64,000 bases of DNA from UBA7803 sp040219135. Lineage in GTDB: Bacteria; Pseudomonadota; Gammaproteobacteria; Pseudomonadales; Azotimanducaceae. Positions 34,512 through 43,448 of this stretch are shown here, one piece after another. Each line of letters starts with the position of its first letter. The stretch's first letter is position 1. Position numbers and translations under genes: made by a program. The stretch is from contig JAVJTA010000005.1 in NCBI GenBank assembly GCA_040219135.1, positions 463,089-527,088 of the forward strand. The letters are read 5' to 3'. A model generated the notes under the pieces. The model saw only the letters and a list, made by a program, of their open reading frames with translations. It made no database searches and was not told the origin of the DNA.

Positions 34512-37382
34512 GTGCCCGATTTCACCCTGACCGGCGTCCTCGCGGACAAGGCCGCACAGCTGGCGCCGCGCCTCGAGTCCGCGCTGGGAACCGCTGCGGA
34601 CGATGAGCTGCGCTACGTCAGCGCGCTCAGCGATTTCGCCGCCGGCCTGGTTCTGCAGCATCCCCGCTGGCTCGACCGACAGGACCTGCGCGGGCAGTTC
34701 GGACGTCCTCCGGAGCGCGCCGACGTGGAGGCTGCCGCCGGCGCCGGCCTCGCGCCCCTGCTCGCCGCCGAGGAGCCCGCCATGGACGCCCTGCAGCAGG
34801 TTCTGCGGCACCTGCGTAACCGCTTTCAGCTGTGGATCGTGTGGCGCCATCTGGCGCTGCGCGCGCCGTTGGAGGAAACCACCGCGGCGCTGTCGGATCT
34901 GGCCGACGTGCTCATCGACCGCGCGCTGGCGGTGGTGTACGGCTGGGTCTGCGCGCGCCACGGGACGCCGCTGGATGAGCATGGCCGGCCCCAGCGCCTG
35001 GTCGTGCTGGGGCTCGGCAAGCTCGGCGCGCGTGAGTTGAACCTGTCCTCGGACGTCGACCTGATCTTCGCGTATCCCCGACCCGGCCAGACCGAGCGCG
35101 GCCTCACCGCCCAGCAGTTTTTCCTGCGCCTCGGTCAGCAGCTGATTGCCGCCCTGGACACCGTCACCGCGGACGGTTTCGCGTTCCGGGTCGACATGCG
35201 GTTGCGGCCGTTCGGTGGCAGCGGACCGCTGGCCATGCACTTCGACGCGCTGGAGGACTACTACGTCAGCCATGGCCGCGACTGGGAGCGCTACGCCATG
35301 ATCAAGGCGCGTGCCTGCGCCGGTGACGTCGAGGCCGGCAACGAGCTGCTGGCGAGCCTGCGACCGTTCGTCTATCGCCGCTATCTCGATTTCGGTGCCC
35401 TGGACGCCCTGCGTGACATGAAGGCGCGGCTGTATGCCGAGCGCCACGATTCCGACGACGTGAAGCTCGGTCCCGGAGGGATCCGCGACGTCGAGTTCAC
35501 GGTTCAGGTGCAGCAGCTGGTGTGGGGCGGCCGGCAGACGGAGCTGCAGGACTCGCGTCTGCTCGGCGTGCTGCCGCGGCTGGCCGAACTCGGTCATCTG
35601 ACCCCGGATGCCGTCGCCGGGCTGGCGGCCGCGTATCGGTTTCTGCGTGATGCCGAGCACAGCCTGCAGGCCGAAGCCGATCAGCAGACCCAGACGCTGC
35701 CGGCCCAGACGCTGTCCCGGGAGCGCCTGGCGCGGTCGCTGCAGTTCGCCGACTACCGCGCATTTCTCGCTGCCCTGGACGCCCACCGGCAGGTCGTGGA
35801 AGCGACCTTCGATGAGCTCATTGGTGAACCCGAGCGCGCGGACAGTGACGGCCTGCGGCTGTGGCTGCACGCGGATGACGAATCCCTGATCGAGGCGTTC
35901 GGTTTCGAAGATCCGGCGGCGGCCGGTGCGCACCTCGAAGCCCTGGTGACGGCCCGGGACCGGTCCTCGGTGGGCGGCGTCGGCCGCGAGCGCTTCGACC
36001 AGCTGATGCCGCGGCTGCTCGATCAGCTGCGTGAGCTGGACAAGCCGACCCTGGCGCTGGGACGGGTGGTGCCGGTGCTCAAGGCGGTGATGCGGCGTTC
36101 CGCGTACCTGGCCCTGCTGCACGAGAATCCGGCGACATTGGCGCACTTTCTGCAGCTGGCGGCGCGCAGCCGCTGGCTGGCCGAGGAACTGGCGCGGCAT
36201 CCGGCGTTCTTCGACGCGCTGCTCGACCAGCACCACCTGGGCGCCCTGCCGGATCGCGCGACGCTCGCCGGCGAGCTGCACGCGCAGATCGCCCGGGCCG
36301 AACCCGCGGGCCAGGAACGCGTGCTCGACGTGCTGCGGGAATTCAAGGAGCACCATGTGTTCAACGTGGCGCTTGCCGAAGTGCGCGGGACGCTGCCGCT
36401 GATGAACGCCAGCGACTACCTCACCTTTCTCGCCGAGGCGGTGCTCGAGGAGTCGCTGGATCTGGCCTGGAGAGAGAACACCGAACGCTTTCCCGAGTTC
36501 GCCGGGAGCGGCCGCCGACCGTTCATCGTGGTCGGCTACGGCAAGCTCGGCGGCATCGAGCTGGGTCCGGATTCCGATCTGGACATCGTCTTCGTCCACG
36601 ACCTTCCCGGGGACGCCGGGCAGTTCCTGCACCGGCTGGTGCGCCGCCTGCTGCACACGCTCACCGTGCCGACCTATCTCGGCTCGCTGTACGAGGTGGA
36701 CATGCGCCTGCGCCCGTCGGGTCGCTCGGGCACCATGGTGTCGAGCCTCGAGTCGTTTCGCGACTACCAGTTCAATGAAGCCTGGGTGTGGGAGCATCAG
36801 GCGCTGGTCCGGGCCCGGGGGGTGGCCGGCGACGCTGAGCTGCTGAGGCGCTTCGAGACGGTGCGCCGGGAGGTATTGTGCCTGCCGCGGGACACGCACC
36901 GGCTGCGCGCCGAGGTGCTCGGTATGCGCCGCCGCATGGCCGAGCATCACGCGGACGAGGAGGGTCTGAAGCGCGGCACCGGCGGTATCGTGGATATCGA
37001 GTTTATGGTCCAATATCTCGTTCTGGCCCATGCTCACGAGCATCCGGACCTGGCGGCGTTCTCCGACAACATGCGCATTCTGGAGACCGCCGAACGGCTG
37101 GACCTGCTTCCCGCCCGCCTGGCAGCGAGCCTGCGCGAGGCCTATCTGGCATTGCGCTCCGAATGGCATCGCAGCGTGCTCGATCTTCCGGACACCGAAC
37201 GTGCCGCCGAGGTGCTGGCCAGCCACCGCGACCGGGTGCGCGAAGCCTGGGTCCGGATCTTCGGGGTCGCCGACGAGGTCGAGGCGGCTGCGGCGGCTGC
37301 CGGGGCGGGACGCGATACCGATATCGATACCGATATCGATACTTATACCGGAGGCGACCCGGAAACCGACGATGAGAACTGA
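34512..37382 (+). CDS. glnE: Bifunctional glutamine synthetase adenylyltransferase/adenylyl-removing enzyme
   Basis: Adds AMP to and removes AMP from glutamine synthetase in response to PII. Two nucleotidyltransferase domains are visible, each with its metal site: GLGKLGARELNLSSDVDLIF in the N-terminal (removing) half and GYGKLGGIELGPDSDLDIVF in the C-terminal (adding) half. Each is followed by a VDMRLRP motif and a KLGPGGIRDVEF or KRGTGGIVDIEF motif. It has 956 residues, the usual length. It starts with GTG. The C-terminus has an added Asp/Ile/Thr repeat tail (DTDIDTDIDTYTGG). ilvE starts 3 bp after the stop. Confidence 0.97.
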   Translation: MPDFTLTGVLADKAAQLAPRLESALGTAADDELRYVSALSDFAAGLVLQHPRWLDRQDLRGQFGRPPERADVEAAAGAGLAPLLAAEEPAMDALQQVLRHLRNRFQLWIVWRHLALRAPLEETTAALSDLADVLIDRALAVVYGWVCARHGTPLDEHGRPQRLVVLGLGKLGARELNLSSDVDLIFAYPRPGQTERGLTAQQFFLRLGQQLIAALDTVTADGFAFRVDMRLRPFGGSGPLAMHFDALEDYYVSHGRDWERYAMIKARACAGDVEAGNELLASLRPFVYRRYLDFGALDALRDMKARLYAERHDSDDVKLGPGGIRDVEFTVQVQQLVWGGRQTELQDSRLLGVLPRLAELGHLTPDAVAGLAAAYRFLRDAEHSLQAEADQQTQTLPAQTLSRERLARSLQFADYRAFLAALDAHRQVVEATFDELIGEPERADSDGLRLWLHADDESLIEAFGFEDPAAAGAHLEALVTARDRSSVGGVGRERFDQLMPRLLDQLRELDKPTLALGRVVPVLKAVMRRSAYLALLHENPATLAHFLQLAARSRWLAEELARHPAFFDALLDQHHLGALPDRATLAGELHAQIARAEPAGQERVLDVLREFKEHHVFNVALAEVRGTLPLMNASDYLTFLAEAVLEESLDLAWRENTERFPEFAGSGRRPFIVVGYGKLGGIELGPDSDLDIVFVHDLPGDAGQFLHRLVRRLLHTLTVPTYLGSLYEVDMRLRPSGRSGTMVSSLESFRDYQFNEAWVWEHQALVRARGVAGDAELLRRFETVRREVLCLPRDTHRLRAEVLGMRRRMAEHHADEEGLKRGTGGIVDIEFMVQYLVLAHAHEHPDLAAFSDNMRILETAERLDLLPARLAASLREAYLALRSEWHRSVLDLPDTERAAEVLASHRDRVREAWVRIFGVADEVEAAAAAAGAGRDTDIDTDIDTYTGGDPETDDEN
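37314..37349 (+). repeat. 12-bp tandem units at the 3' end of glnE
   Basis: Two identical GATACCGATATC units and a third diverged unit encode DTDI-DTDI-DTYT close to the GlnE C-terminus, beyond the conserved domain. Local base composition is lower in GC than the neighbourhood. Confidence 0.9.
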
Positions 37383-37385
37383 TCG

Positions 37386-38318
37386 ATGAGCGACGACAAC
37401 TTCGCCGACCGCGACGGCTGGATCTGGCAGAACGGTGAGCTGATTGCGTGGCGCGATGCCAAGGTCCACGTGCTCACGCACACCCTGCACTACGGCGTCG
37501 GGGTGTTCGAGGGGGTGCGTGCCTATGACACGCCGAAGGGACCGTGCATATTCCGTCTCGAGGACCACACGCGCCGGCTGTTCGACTCGGCGCACATTCT
37601 CGGGCTTTCGATTCCCTACTCCCCGGAACAGGTGAACGAGGCGCAGCGCGACGTGTTCCGCGCCAACGAGCTCAGGGAAGGCTATCTGCGTCCGATGGTG
37701 TACCTGGGTTCGGAGGGCATGGGGCTGCGCGCCAAGGGCCTTTCGGTGAACCTGTGCATCGCCGCCTGGCCGTGGCCGGATTACATGGATGCCGACGCCC
37801 GCGACCGTGGCATCAAGGTGCGCACCTCGTCGTTCACCCGCCACCACGTCAACGTGACCATGTGCAAGGCGAAGGCCAACGGCAACTACATCAATTCGAT
37901 CCTGGCGCTGCACGAGGCCGTGGACTGCGGCTGCGACGAGGCCCTGCTGCTGGATCCGGAAGGCTACGTGGCGGAGGGAACCGGCGAGAACGTGTTTCTG
38001 GTGAAGAACCGCGTGCTGCACACGCCGGAGCTGACCTCGTGTCTGAACGGCATCACCCGCAACACGATTCTGCAGCTCGCCGCCGAGCAGGGCCTCGAGG
38101 TGCGCGAACGGCGCATCACCCGGGACGAGGTCTACATTGCCGACGAGGCCTTCTTCACCGGTACCGCGGCCGAGGTGCTGCCGATCCGCGAGTTGGACGG
38201 CCGGCGCATCGGCAGCGGCGGTCGGGGGCCGGTGACGGAGCGGCTGCAGTCCGTGTACTTCGATCAGGTTCGCGGCAAGCGCACCGCCTTCCCGGAATGG
38301 CATGCGCCGGTCTACTGA
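37386..38318 (+). CDS. ilvE: Branched-chain amino acid aminotransferase
   Basis: PLP enzyme for the last step of valine, leucine and isoleucine synthesis. The cofactor lysine is Lys163 in CKAKANGNYINS, and GYVAEGTGENVFLVKN and FFTGTAAEVLPI are class IV aminotransferase motifs. It has 310 residues. It follows glnE by 3 bp and precedes waaF by 38 bp; the same glnE-ilvE-waaF order is known in Pseudomonas, so the amino-acid and LPS genes are old neighbours. Confidence 0.97.
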   Translation: MSDDNFADRDGWIWQNGELIAWRDAKVHVLTHTLHYGVGVFEGVRAYDTPKGPCIFRLEDHTRRLFDSAHILGLSIPYSPEQVNEAQRDVFRANELREGYLRPMVYLGSEGMGLRAKGLSVNLCIAAWPWPDYMDADARDRGIKVRTSSFTRHHVNVTMCKAKANGNYINSILALHEAVDCGCDEALLLDPEGYVAEGTGENVFLVKNRVLHTPELTSCLNGITRNTILQLAAEQGLEVRERRITRDEVYIADEAFFTGTAAEVLPIRELDGRRIGSGGRGPVTERLQSVYFDQVRGKRTAFPEWHAPVY

Positions 38319-38356
38319 ATCCCGGTGCGAGTTCGAGCCGCCAGGCTAGCCCGCCG

Positions 38357-39346
38357 ATGAAGGTTCTGCTGGTTGCGCCGGCCTGGGTCGGTGACATGGT
38401 GATGGCGCACTCCCTGGTCCAGGTGCTGCTGACCCGCCACGCCGATGTGGAAATCGACGTGGTCGCGCCAGCGGCCACGGTACCGCTGGCAGAGCGGATG
38501 CCCGGCGTCGCGACCAGGGCGCTGCTCGAGATCGGACACGGAGAGCTGGCCCTCGGGCGCCGCCGTGCGCTGGGCAGGGCGCTGGCCGGTGACGGCTACG
38601 ACCAGGCGATCGTTCTCCCCAACACCTTCAAATCCGCCCTGGTGCCTTGGTGGGCCGGGATCCCGCTGCGCACCGGCTGGCAGGGCGAATCCCGCTTCGC
38701 GGTGCTCAACGATCGGCGCCGGCTGGATGCAGACCGTTACCCGTTGATGATCGAACGCTTCATGGCCCTGGGCCTGCCGGCCGGCGCCGACCTGCCGACG
38801 CCGTATCCGACGCCGCGGCTGAGCGTGGACGAGGCCAATCGGCAGCGCCTGCAGGAGGAACTGGAGCTGGACACCGACGGCGGCGTGCTGGCGCTGTGCC
38901 CGGGGGCTGAGTTCGGCCCGGCGAAGCGCTGGCCGGCCGCCCACTACGCGGCGGTCGCGCGCGACGCGGCGGCAGGCGGGCGCCGGGTTTGGCTGTTCGG
39001 CTCTCCGGGAGAGCGCGCCGCCTGCGCCGGCATCGCTGCGCTGGCTCCCGACGCGATCAATCTCGCCGGGCGCACCCGGCTCCTCGATGCCGTGGATCTG
39101 CTGTCCCTGGCGGAGGTGGTGGTGAGCAACGACTCCGGCCTGATGCACGTGGCCGGCGCCGTGGGTACCCGGGTGGTTGCCGTGTTCGGATCCACGTCGC
39201 CCGCGTTCACGCCGCCTCTCGGCGCGGCGGCCCAGGTGGTGCGCGTCGATGTGCCCTGCGGTCCGTGCTTTCAGCGCAGCTGTCCGCTCGGCCATCGGCG
39301 CTGTCTCGAAGAGCTGGGTCCCGAACGCGTGATCGGGCTGCTCTGA
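38357..39346 (+). CDS. waaF: ADP-heptose:LPS heptosyltransferase II
   Basis: GT9 glycosyltransferase that adds the second heptose to the inner core at the cytoplasmic face of the inner membrane. WaaF motifs are MKVLLVAPAWVGDMVMAHSL, LPNTFKSALVPWWAGIPLRTG, CPGAEFGPAKRWP and VSNDSGLMHVAGAVG. It has 329 residues. The ATG at 38357 matches the family start. Its stop overlaps the waaC start by one base (TGATG). Confidence 0.96.
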   Translation: MKVLLVAPAWVGDMVMAHSLVQVLLTRHADVEIDVVAPAATVPLAERMPGVATRALLEIGHGELALGRRRALGRALAGDGYDQAIVLPNTFKSALVPWWAGIPLRTGWQGESRFAVLNDRRRLDADRYPLMIERFMALGLPAGADLPTPYPTPRLSVDEANRQRLQEELELDTDGGVLALCPGAEFGPAKRWPAAHYAAVARDAAAGGRRVWLFGSPGERAACAGIAALAPDAINLAGRTRLLDAVDLLSLAEVVVSNDSGLMHVAGAVGTRVVAVFGSTSPAFTPPLGAAAQVVRVDVPCGPCFQRSCPLGHRRCLEELGPERVIGLL

Positions 39347-40392
39347 TGCGGGTGCTGCTGGTGAAGATGAGTTCCCTCGGCGACGTGGTGCACACCCTGC
39401 CCGGCGTCAGCGACGCGCGGGCCGCCCTCGGCGCCGACGGGGTGGTCTTCGACTGGGTGGTGGAGGAAGCCTTTGCCGACATTCCGGCGCGGCATCCCGG
39501 GGTGGACCGGGTACTGCCCATCGCCTGGCGGCGCTGGCGGCGCGATCTGCGCGGCAGCCGCGGCGAGCTGGCCGGCTTCCTGAGGCGGCTGCGCGAACGC
39601 CGCTACGACCTGATTCTCGATGCCCAGGGGCTGCTGAAGAGCGCGGCGGTCTGCGCGCTCGCCCGGGGCGGCGAGCGCAGCGGTCTGTCCCGGCGCTCCG
39701 CCCGGGAGGGCGCCGCGGCCTGGTTCTACCGGCGCCGGGTCGAGGTGCCGCGAGGATGGCATGCGGTGGACCGGATCCGCAGTCTGTTCGCCGGCGCGCT
39801 GGATTATCCGGTTCCGGACGGGCCGCCGGATTTCGGCATCGGCGGCGGCGCCACGAACCCGGGCCGGCGCGCGCTGCTGCTGCACGGCACGACCTGGCCG
39901 AGCAAACACTGGCCCGAGCGGTTCTGGCACGATCTCGCCGGGCGCGCGGCGGCGGCGGGGTTCGAAGTGCTGGTGCCCTGGGGCGACGCACCGGAGGCCG
40001 AGCGGGCGCAGCGCATCGTGGCCGACTCGACGGCCCGGGTGCTCGAGCGGCAGCCGCTGGCGGCGCTCATCGACGAGCTTGCCGGCGCGCGGCTGCTGGT
40101 GGGCGCGGATTCCGGGCTCGCGCACCTGGGTGCGGCCCTCGGCGTGCCGACGGTCGTGATTTACGGCAGCACCGACAGCGGCCTCACCGGATGCCGTGGG
40201 CCGAGGGTGCGCAACCTGCAGACCCGCTTTCCCTGCTCGCCGTGCCTCGGGCGCGCGTGTGGCTATCGCGGCCCCGCGCAGCACGCGCTCGGTGCGGCCG
40301 TGGAGCCGGCGTGCTATTCGACTCTGCCGCCGGACGCGGTGTGGCGGGCGGCCGAGGAGCTGCTGCATGCAGATCGCGTTCTGCATCTTTAA
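39346..40392 (+). CDS. waaC: LPS heptosyltransferase I
   Basis: GT9 enzyme that adds the first heptose to Kdo2-lipid A. Motifs are MRVLLVKMSSLGDVVHTLPG, DLILDAQGLLKSA, LLLHGTTWPSKHWPE and VGADSGLAHLGAALGVPTV. It has 348 residues. The start overlaps waaF by one base, and its end overlaps the next gene by 26 bp. The run of overlapping genes indicates one LPS core operon. Confidence 0.96.
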   Translation: MRVLLVKMSSLGDVVHTLPGVSDARAALGADGVVFDWVVEEAFADIPARHPGVDRVLPIAWRRWRRDLRGSRGELAGFLRRLRERRYDLILDAQGLLKSAAVCALARGGERSGLSRRSAREGAAAWFYRRRVEVPRGWHAVDRIRSLFAGALDYPVPDGPPDFGIGGGATNPGRRALLLHGTTWPSKHWPERFWHDLAGRAAAAGFEVLVPWGDAPEAERAQRIVADSTARVLERQPLAALIDELAGARLLVGADSGLAHLGAALGVPTVVIYGSTDSGLTGCRGPRVRNLQTRFPCSPCLGRACGYRGPAQHALGAAVEPACYSTLPPDAVWRAAEELLHADRVLHL

Positions 40393-42637
40393 GTTTTTTC
40401 CTCACGGCGGCATCTCGCGTGATCTCATGAAGCTGGTGCGGGAGTGCCTGGATCGCGGTCACCGCGTGCGCATCTATGCCGGTCGCTGGCAGGCAGACGC
40501 GCCCGGGCAGGTGGATCTGGTGGAGGTGCCGGCGAAGGCGCTGTCCAATCATCGCCGCTACGAACGCTTTGCCGGGTGGGTGCACGAGGACCTGCGCCGG
40601 CGCCCGGTGAACCTGGTCGTGGGGATGAACAAGATGCCGGGCCTGGATGCCTACTACGCTGGCGATTCCTGCTACGAGGAGAAGGCGCGCACCCAGCGCG
40701 GCGTGCTCTATCGGCTGCTGCCGCGCTATCGTCACTTCGCCCGCTTCGAACGCGCGGTGTTCGATCCGGCCGTGACGACCCGGATCCTGACCATCTCCGA
40801 CGTCGAGGTGCCGCATTTCCGCAAGCACTACGCGACCCCGCCGGAGCGCTTCCATCCGCTGCCGCCGGGCATCGACCCGGACCGGCGCGCGCCGCCGGAA
40901 GCGGAGCGGCTGGCGCTGCGGCGGGCGTTCCGGCGAGAGTTCGAGATCGCCGACGACGAACGCCTGCTGCTGTTCCTCGGTTCCGGGTTCATCAAGAAGG
41001 GTCTCGACCGCGTGCTGCTGGCGCTGCACGCTCTGCCGGCGGAGCTGGCGGCGACCACGCACCTGTTCGTGGTCGGCCACGATCGTGCCGAACCGTTCCG
41101 GCGCATGGCGGTGCGTCTCGGCATCCAGTCCCGGGTGCGCTTCTTCGAAGGGCGCGACGATGTGCCGCGGTTTCTGTTCGGCGCCGATGCGCTGGTGCTG
41201 CCGGCCTACGACGAGAACGCCGGCATGGTCATACTGGAGGCCATGATCGCCGGTCTCCCCGCTCTGGTAACCGCCAACTGCGGGTACGCGGGCTATCTGC
41301 GTCGTGCCGACGCCGGCCTGATCCACCCGGCGTCCTTCGATCAGGGCGTCTTCAACGGCCAGCTCGTGGAGCTTCTGACCTCGCCGCGGCGCGGCGAGTG
41401 GAGCCGCCGCGGCATGGCGCTGGCCGATGACCCGAGCATCCATGCCCTGGCACGAACCGCGGTGGATCTGCTGGAGCGTTTCGCCTTCGAGCGACGTCCG
41501 CAGGTAGCGTTCCAGCTGTTCAAGTACTTCCCCTACGGTGGCCTGCAGCGCGACTTCCTGCGGGTGGCCGAGGCCTGCCGCGACCGCGGCCTGGCGGTGC
41601 GCGTCTACACCCTGTCCTGGCAGGGTGAAGTACCCGAAGGGGTCGACGTGGTGGAGGTTCCCGTCGACGGACTCGCCAATCACGACCGCTACCGGCGCTT
41701 CGCTGCCTGGGTGGCCGGCGATCTGGCGTGGCGGCCGGTGGCCTGCGTCGTCGGGTTCAACAAGCTGCCGGGCCTGGACGTCTACTATGCGGCGGATCCG
41801 TGTTTCGAGGAGAAGGCCCGGGAGCTGCGTCTGTCGCTGTACCGTTACACGCGACGCTACCGTCTGTTCTCGAGCTTCGAGCGGGCCGTGTTCGATCCCG
41901 GCGCCGCGACCCGGGTGCTGCTGATCTCGCCGCGCCAGCGCGCGATCTTTCAGCGCTACTACCGCACGCCGGCGGAACGCTTTCAGCTGCTGCCACCGGG
42001 GGTTGCCCCGGACCGACGTCCGGGTCCGGATGCCGCCGCCGAGCGGGGGCGGCTGCGCCAGGAATTCGCCCTGGCGGACGACCATCTGCTGGTGCTGTTC
42101 GTCGGCTCCGGCTTCATCACCAAAGGTCTCGATCGCGCGCTGCTGGCGCTGGCCGCGCTGCCGCCGGCGCTGCGCCCGCGGACCCGCCTGTTCGTGATCG
42201 GTCAGGACAATCCGAGCCGCTTCGTCAGTCAGGCCGAAGACCTGCGCGTCATCGACCAGGTTACCTTCTTCCCGGGGCGCGACGACGTGCCGCGGTTCCT
42301 GCAGGGCGCCGACGTGCTGCTGCACCCGGCGTACATGGAGAGCGGCGGCATCGTGCTGCTGGAAGCGGCCATCGCCGGGCTGCCGGTCATCGCCACTGAC
42401 GTGTGCGGTTTTGCGTCCTACATCGACCAGGCCGGCGCCGGTATCCTCGTCGGCAGCCCGTTCCGCCAGGAGGAACTGAACCAGGCGCTGCGGGCGGCCC
42501 TCGAGCACCCGGAGCAGCGCCAGCGATGGTCGAGCAATGGCCTGGCGTTCGGTCGATCGGCCGACATCTACGACATGCCGCAGCGGGCGGCGGACGCCAT
42601 CGAGGACGTGATCGGTGAGCCGGCTCTATCTGCGTGA
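40367..42637 (+). CDS. Tandem two-domain WaaG-like LPS core glycosyltransferase
   Basis: Two complete GT4 glycosyltransferases of the WaaG type fused head to tail. Residues 1-377 start MQIAFCIFKFFPHGGISRDL, and residues 378-756 start again with PQVAFQLFKYFPYGGLQRDF. Both halves keep the FNK/MNKMPGLD-Y segment, a GSGFIxKGLDR donor-loop and a catalytic E-x7-E (ENAGMVILE and ESGGIVLLE). The total of 756 residues is twice the normal length. WaaG adds the first glucose to heptose II in other bacteria; whether the two halves add the same or successive sugars is unknown. ATG 40367 lies within waaC and the end overlaps waaP by 23 bp. Confidence 0.93.
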   Translation: MQIAFCIFKFFPHGGISRDLMKLVRECLDRGHRVRIYAGRWQADAPGQVDLVEVPAKALSNHRRYERFAGWVHEDLRRRPVNLVVGMNKMPGLDAYYAGDSCYEEKARTQRGVLYRLLPRYRHFARFERAVFDPAVTTRILTISDVEVPHFRKHYATPPERFHPLPPGIDPDRRAPPEAERLALRRAFRREFEIADDERLLLFLGSGFIKKGLDRVLLALHALPAELAATTHLFVVGHDRAEPFRRMAVRLGIQSRVRFFEGRDDVPRFLFGADALVLPAYDENAGMVILEAMIAGLPALVTANCGYAGYLRRADAGLIHPASFDQGVFNGQLVELLTSPRRGEWSRRGMALADDPSIHALARTAVDLLERFAFERRPQVAFQLFKYFPYGGLQRDFLRVAEACRDRGLAVRVYTLSWQGEVPEGVDVVEVPVDGLANHDRYRRFAAWVAGDLAWRPVACVVGFNKLPGLDVYYAADPCFEEKARELRLSLYRYTRRYRLFSSFERAVFDPGAATRVLLISPRQRAIFQRYYRTPAERFQLLPPGVAPDRRPGPDAAAERGRLRQEFALADDHLLVLFVGSGFITKGLDRALLALAALPPALRPRTRLFVIGQDNPSRFVSQAEDLRVIDQVTFFPGRDDVPRFLQGADVLLHPAYMESGGIVLLEAAIAGLPVIATDVCGFASYIDQAGAGILVGSPFRQEELNQALRAALEHPEQRQRWSSNGLAFGRSADIYDMPQRAADAIEDVIGEPALSA

Positions 42638-43448
42638 CGACATCGCCCGGGCCTGGCGCGGCAGCGATCCGTTCGAGCGCGCCGCGGGCCTGGAGGGCGA
42701 CGTCTACCGGGCGGTGGCCAACCGTCGCACCCTGCGCTTCGAGATCGATGGGCGGGCGTACTTCGCCAAGATTCACCGGGGCGCCGGCTTGGGGGAGATT
42801 CTCAAGAACCTGCTGACTCTGCGGCTGCCGGTGGTCGGCGCCCGCAACGAATTTCTCGCCTGTCGCCATCTGGCCGCCGCCGGGGTTGCCGCGCCGACGG
42901 TCGCGGCCTTCGGCGAGCGCGGCTGGAATCCGGCGCGGCGTTTCTCGTTCGTCGTCTGCGATGCGCTCGAGGGCCGCGAGAGCCTGGAGGATCTCGGCGC
43001 CCGCTGGAGCGACGTCCCGCCGGGCGGGCTCGAACGCCGCCGGCTGGTGATGGCGGTGGCCCGATTCGCGCGGGCGTTCCATGGCGCCGGGGTCGTGCAC
43101 CGGGACTTCTACGTCTGCCACCTGCTGGTAGATCGCGCCGCCCTGGCCGGCGGCCGGGTCGATCTCGCCGTGATCGACCTTCACCGGGCACAGGTGCGGC
43201 AGCGTATCCCGCGCCGCTGGCTGCTGCGCGATCTCGCCGCGCTGCTCTATTCCGTCCTCGACCTGCCGCTCGGAGAGCGCGATTGGCTGCGCTTCGTGCG
43301 CGCCTATCGAAACCGGCCTTTGCCCGAGGTGATGCGCGCCGAGGGGGACTTCTGGCGTGACGTTCGGCGGCGCGCCGACGCGCTCTACCGCAAGGGCGCG
43401 CGCAAAGGTCTCGTGCAGGGCCGCTACCGTCCGGGATCGGTGCCGTGA
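42615..43448 (+). CDS. waaP: LPS core heptose(I) kinase
   Basis: Kinase-fold protein that phosphorylates heptose I, important for outer-membrane integrity in Pseudomonas-type LPS. The likely ATP Lys52 is in YFAKIHRG, the catalytic Asp164 in VVHRDFYVCHLLV, and the metal Asp188 in VIDLHRAQVR. It has 277 residues, close to E. coli and Pseudomonas WaaP. It starts with GTG inside the preceding gene and overlaps the next by four bases (GTGA). Confidence 0.95.
   Translation: MSRLYLRDDIARAWRGSDPFERAAGLEGDVYRAVANRRTLRFEIDGRAYFAKIHRGAGLGEILKNLLTLRLPVVGARNEFLACRHLAAAGVAAPTVAAFGERGWNPARRFSFVVCDALEGRESLEDLGARWSDVPPGGLERRRLVMAVARFARAFHGAGVVHRDFYVCHLLVDRAALAGGRVDLAVIDLHRAQVRQRIPRRWLLRDLAALLYSVLDLPLGERDWLRFVRAYRNRPLPEVMRAEGDFWRDVRRRADALYRKGARKGLVQGRYRPGSVP

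Noticed and set aside
34236..38303. A very long open frame on the minus strand across glnE and ilvE
   Set aside because: It is antisense to two clear genes, and its sequence is rich in His, Arg and Gly with no family features, as GC-rich shadow frames are.
40367..42637. A missed stop or frameshift joining two waaG genes
   Set aside because: The frame is open throughout with normal codon use, and the join at residue 377/378 is clean.
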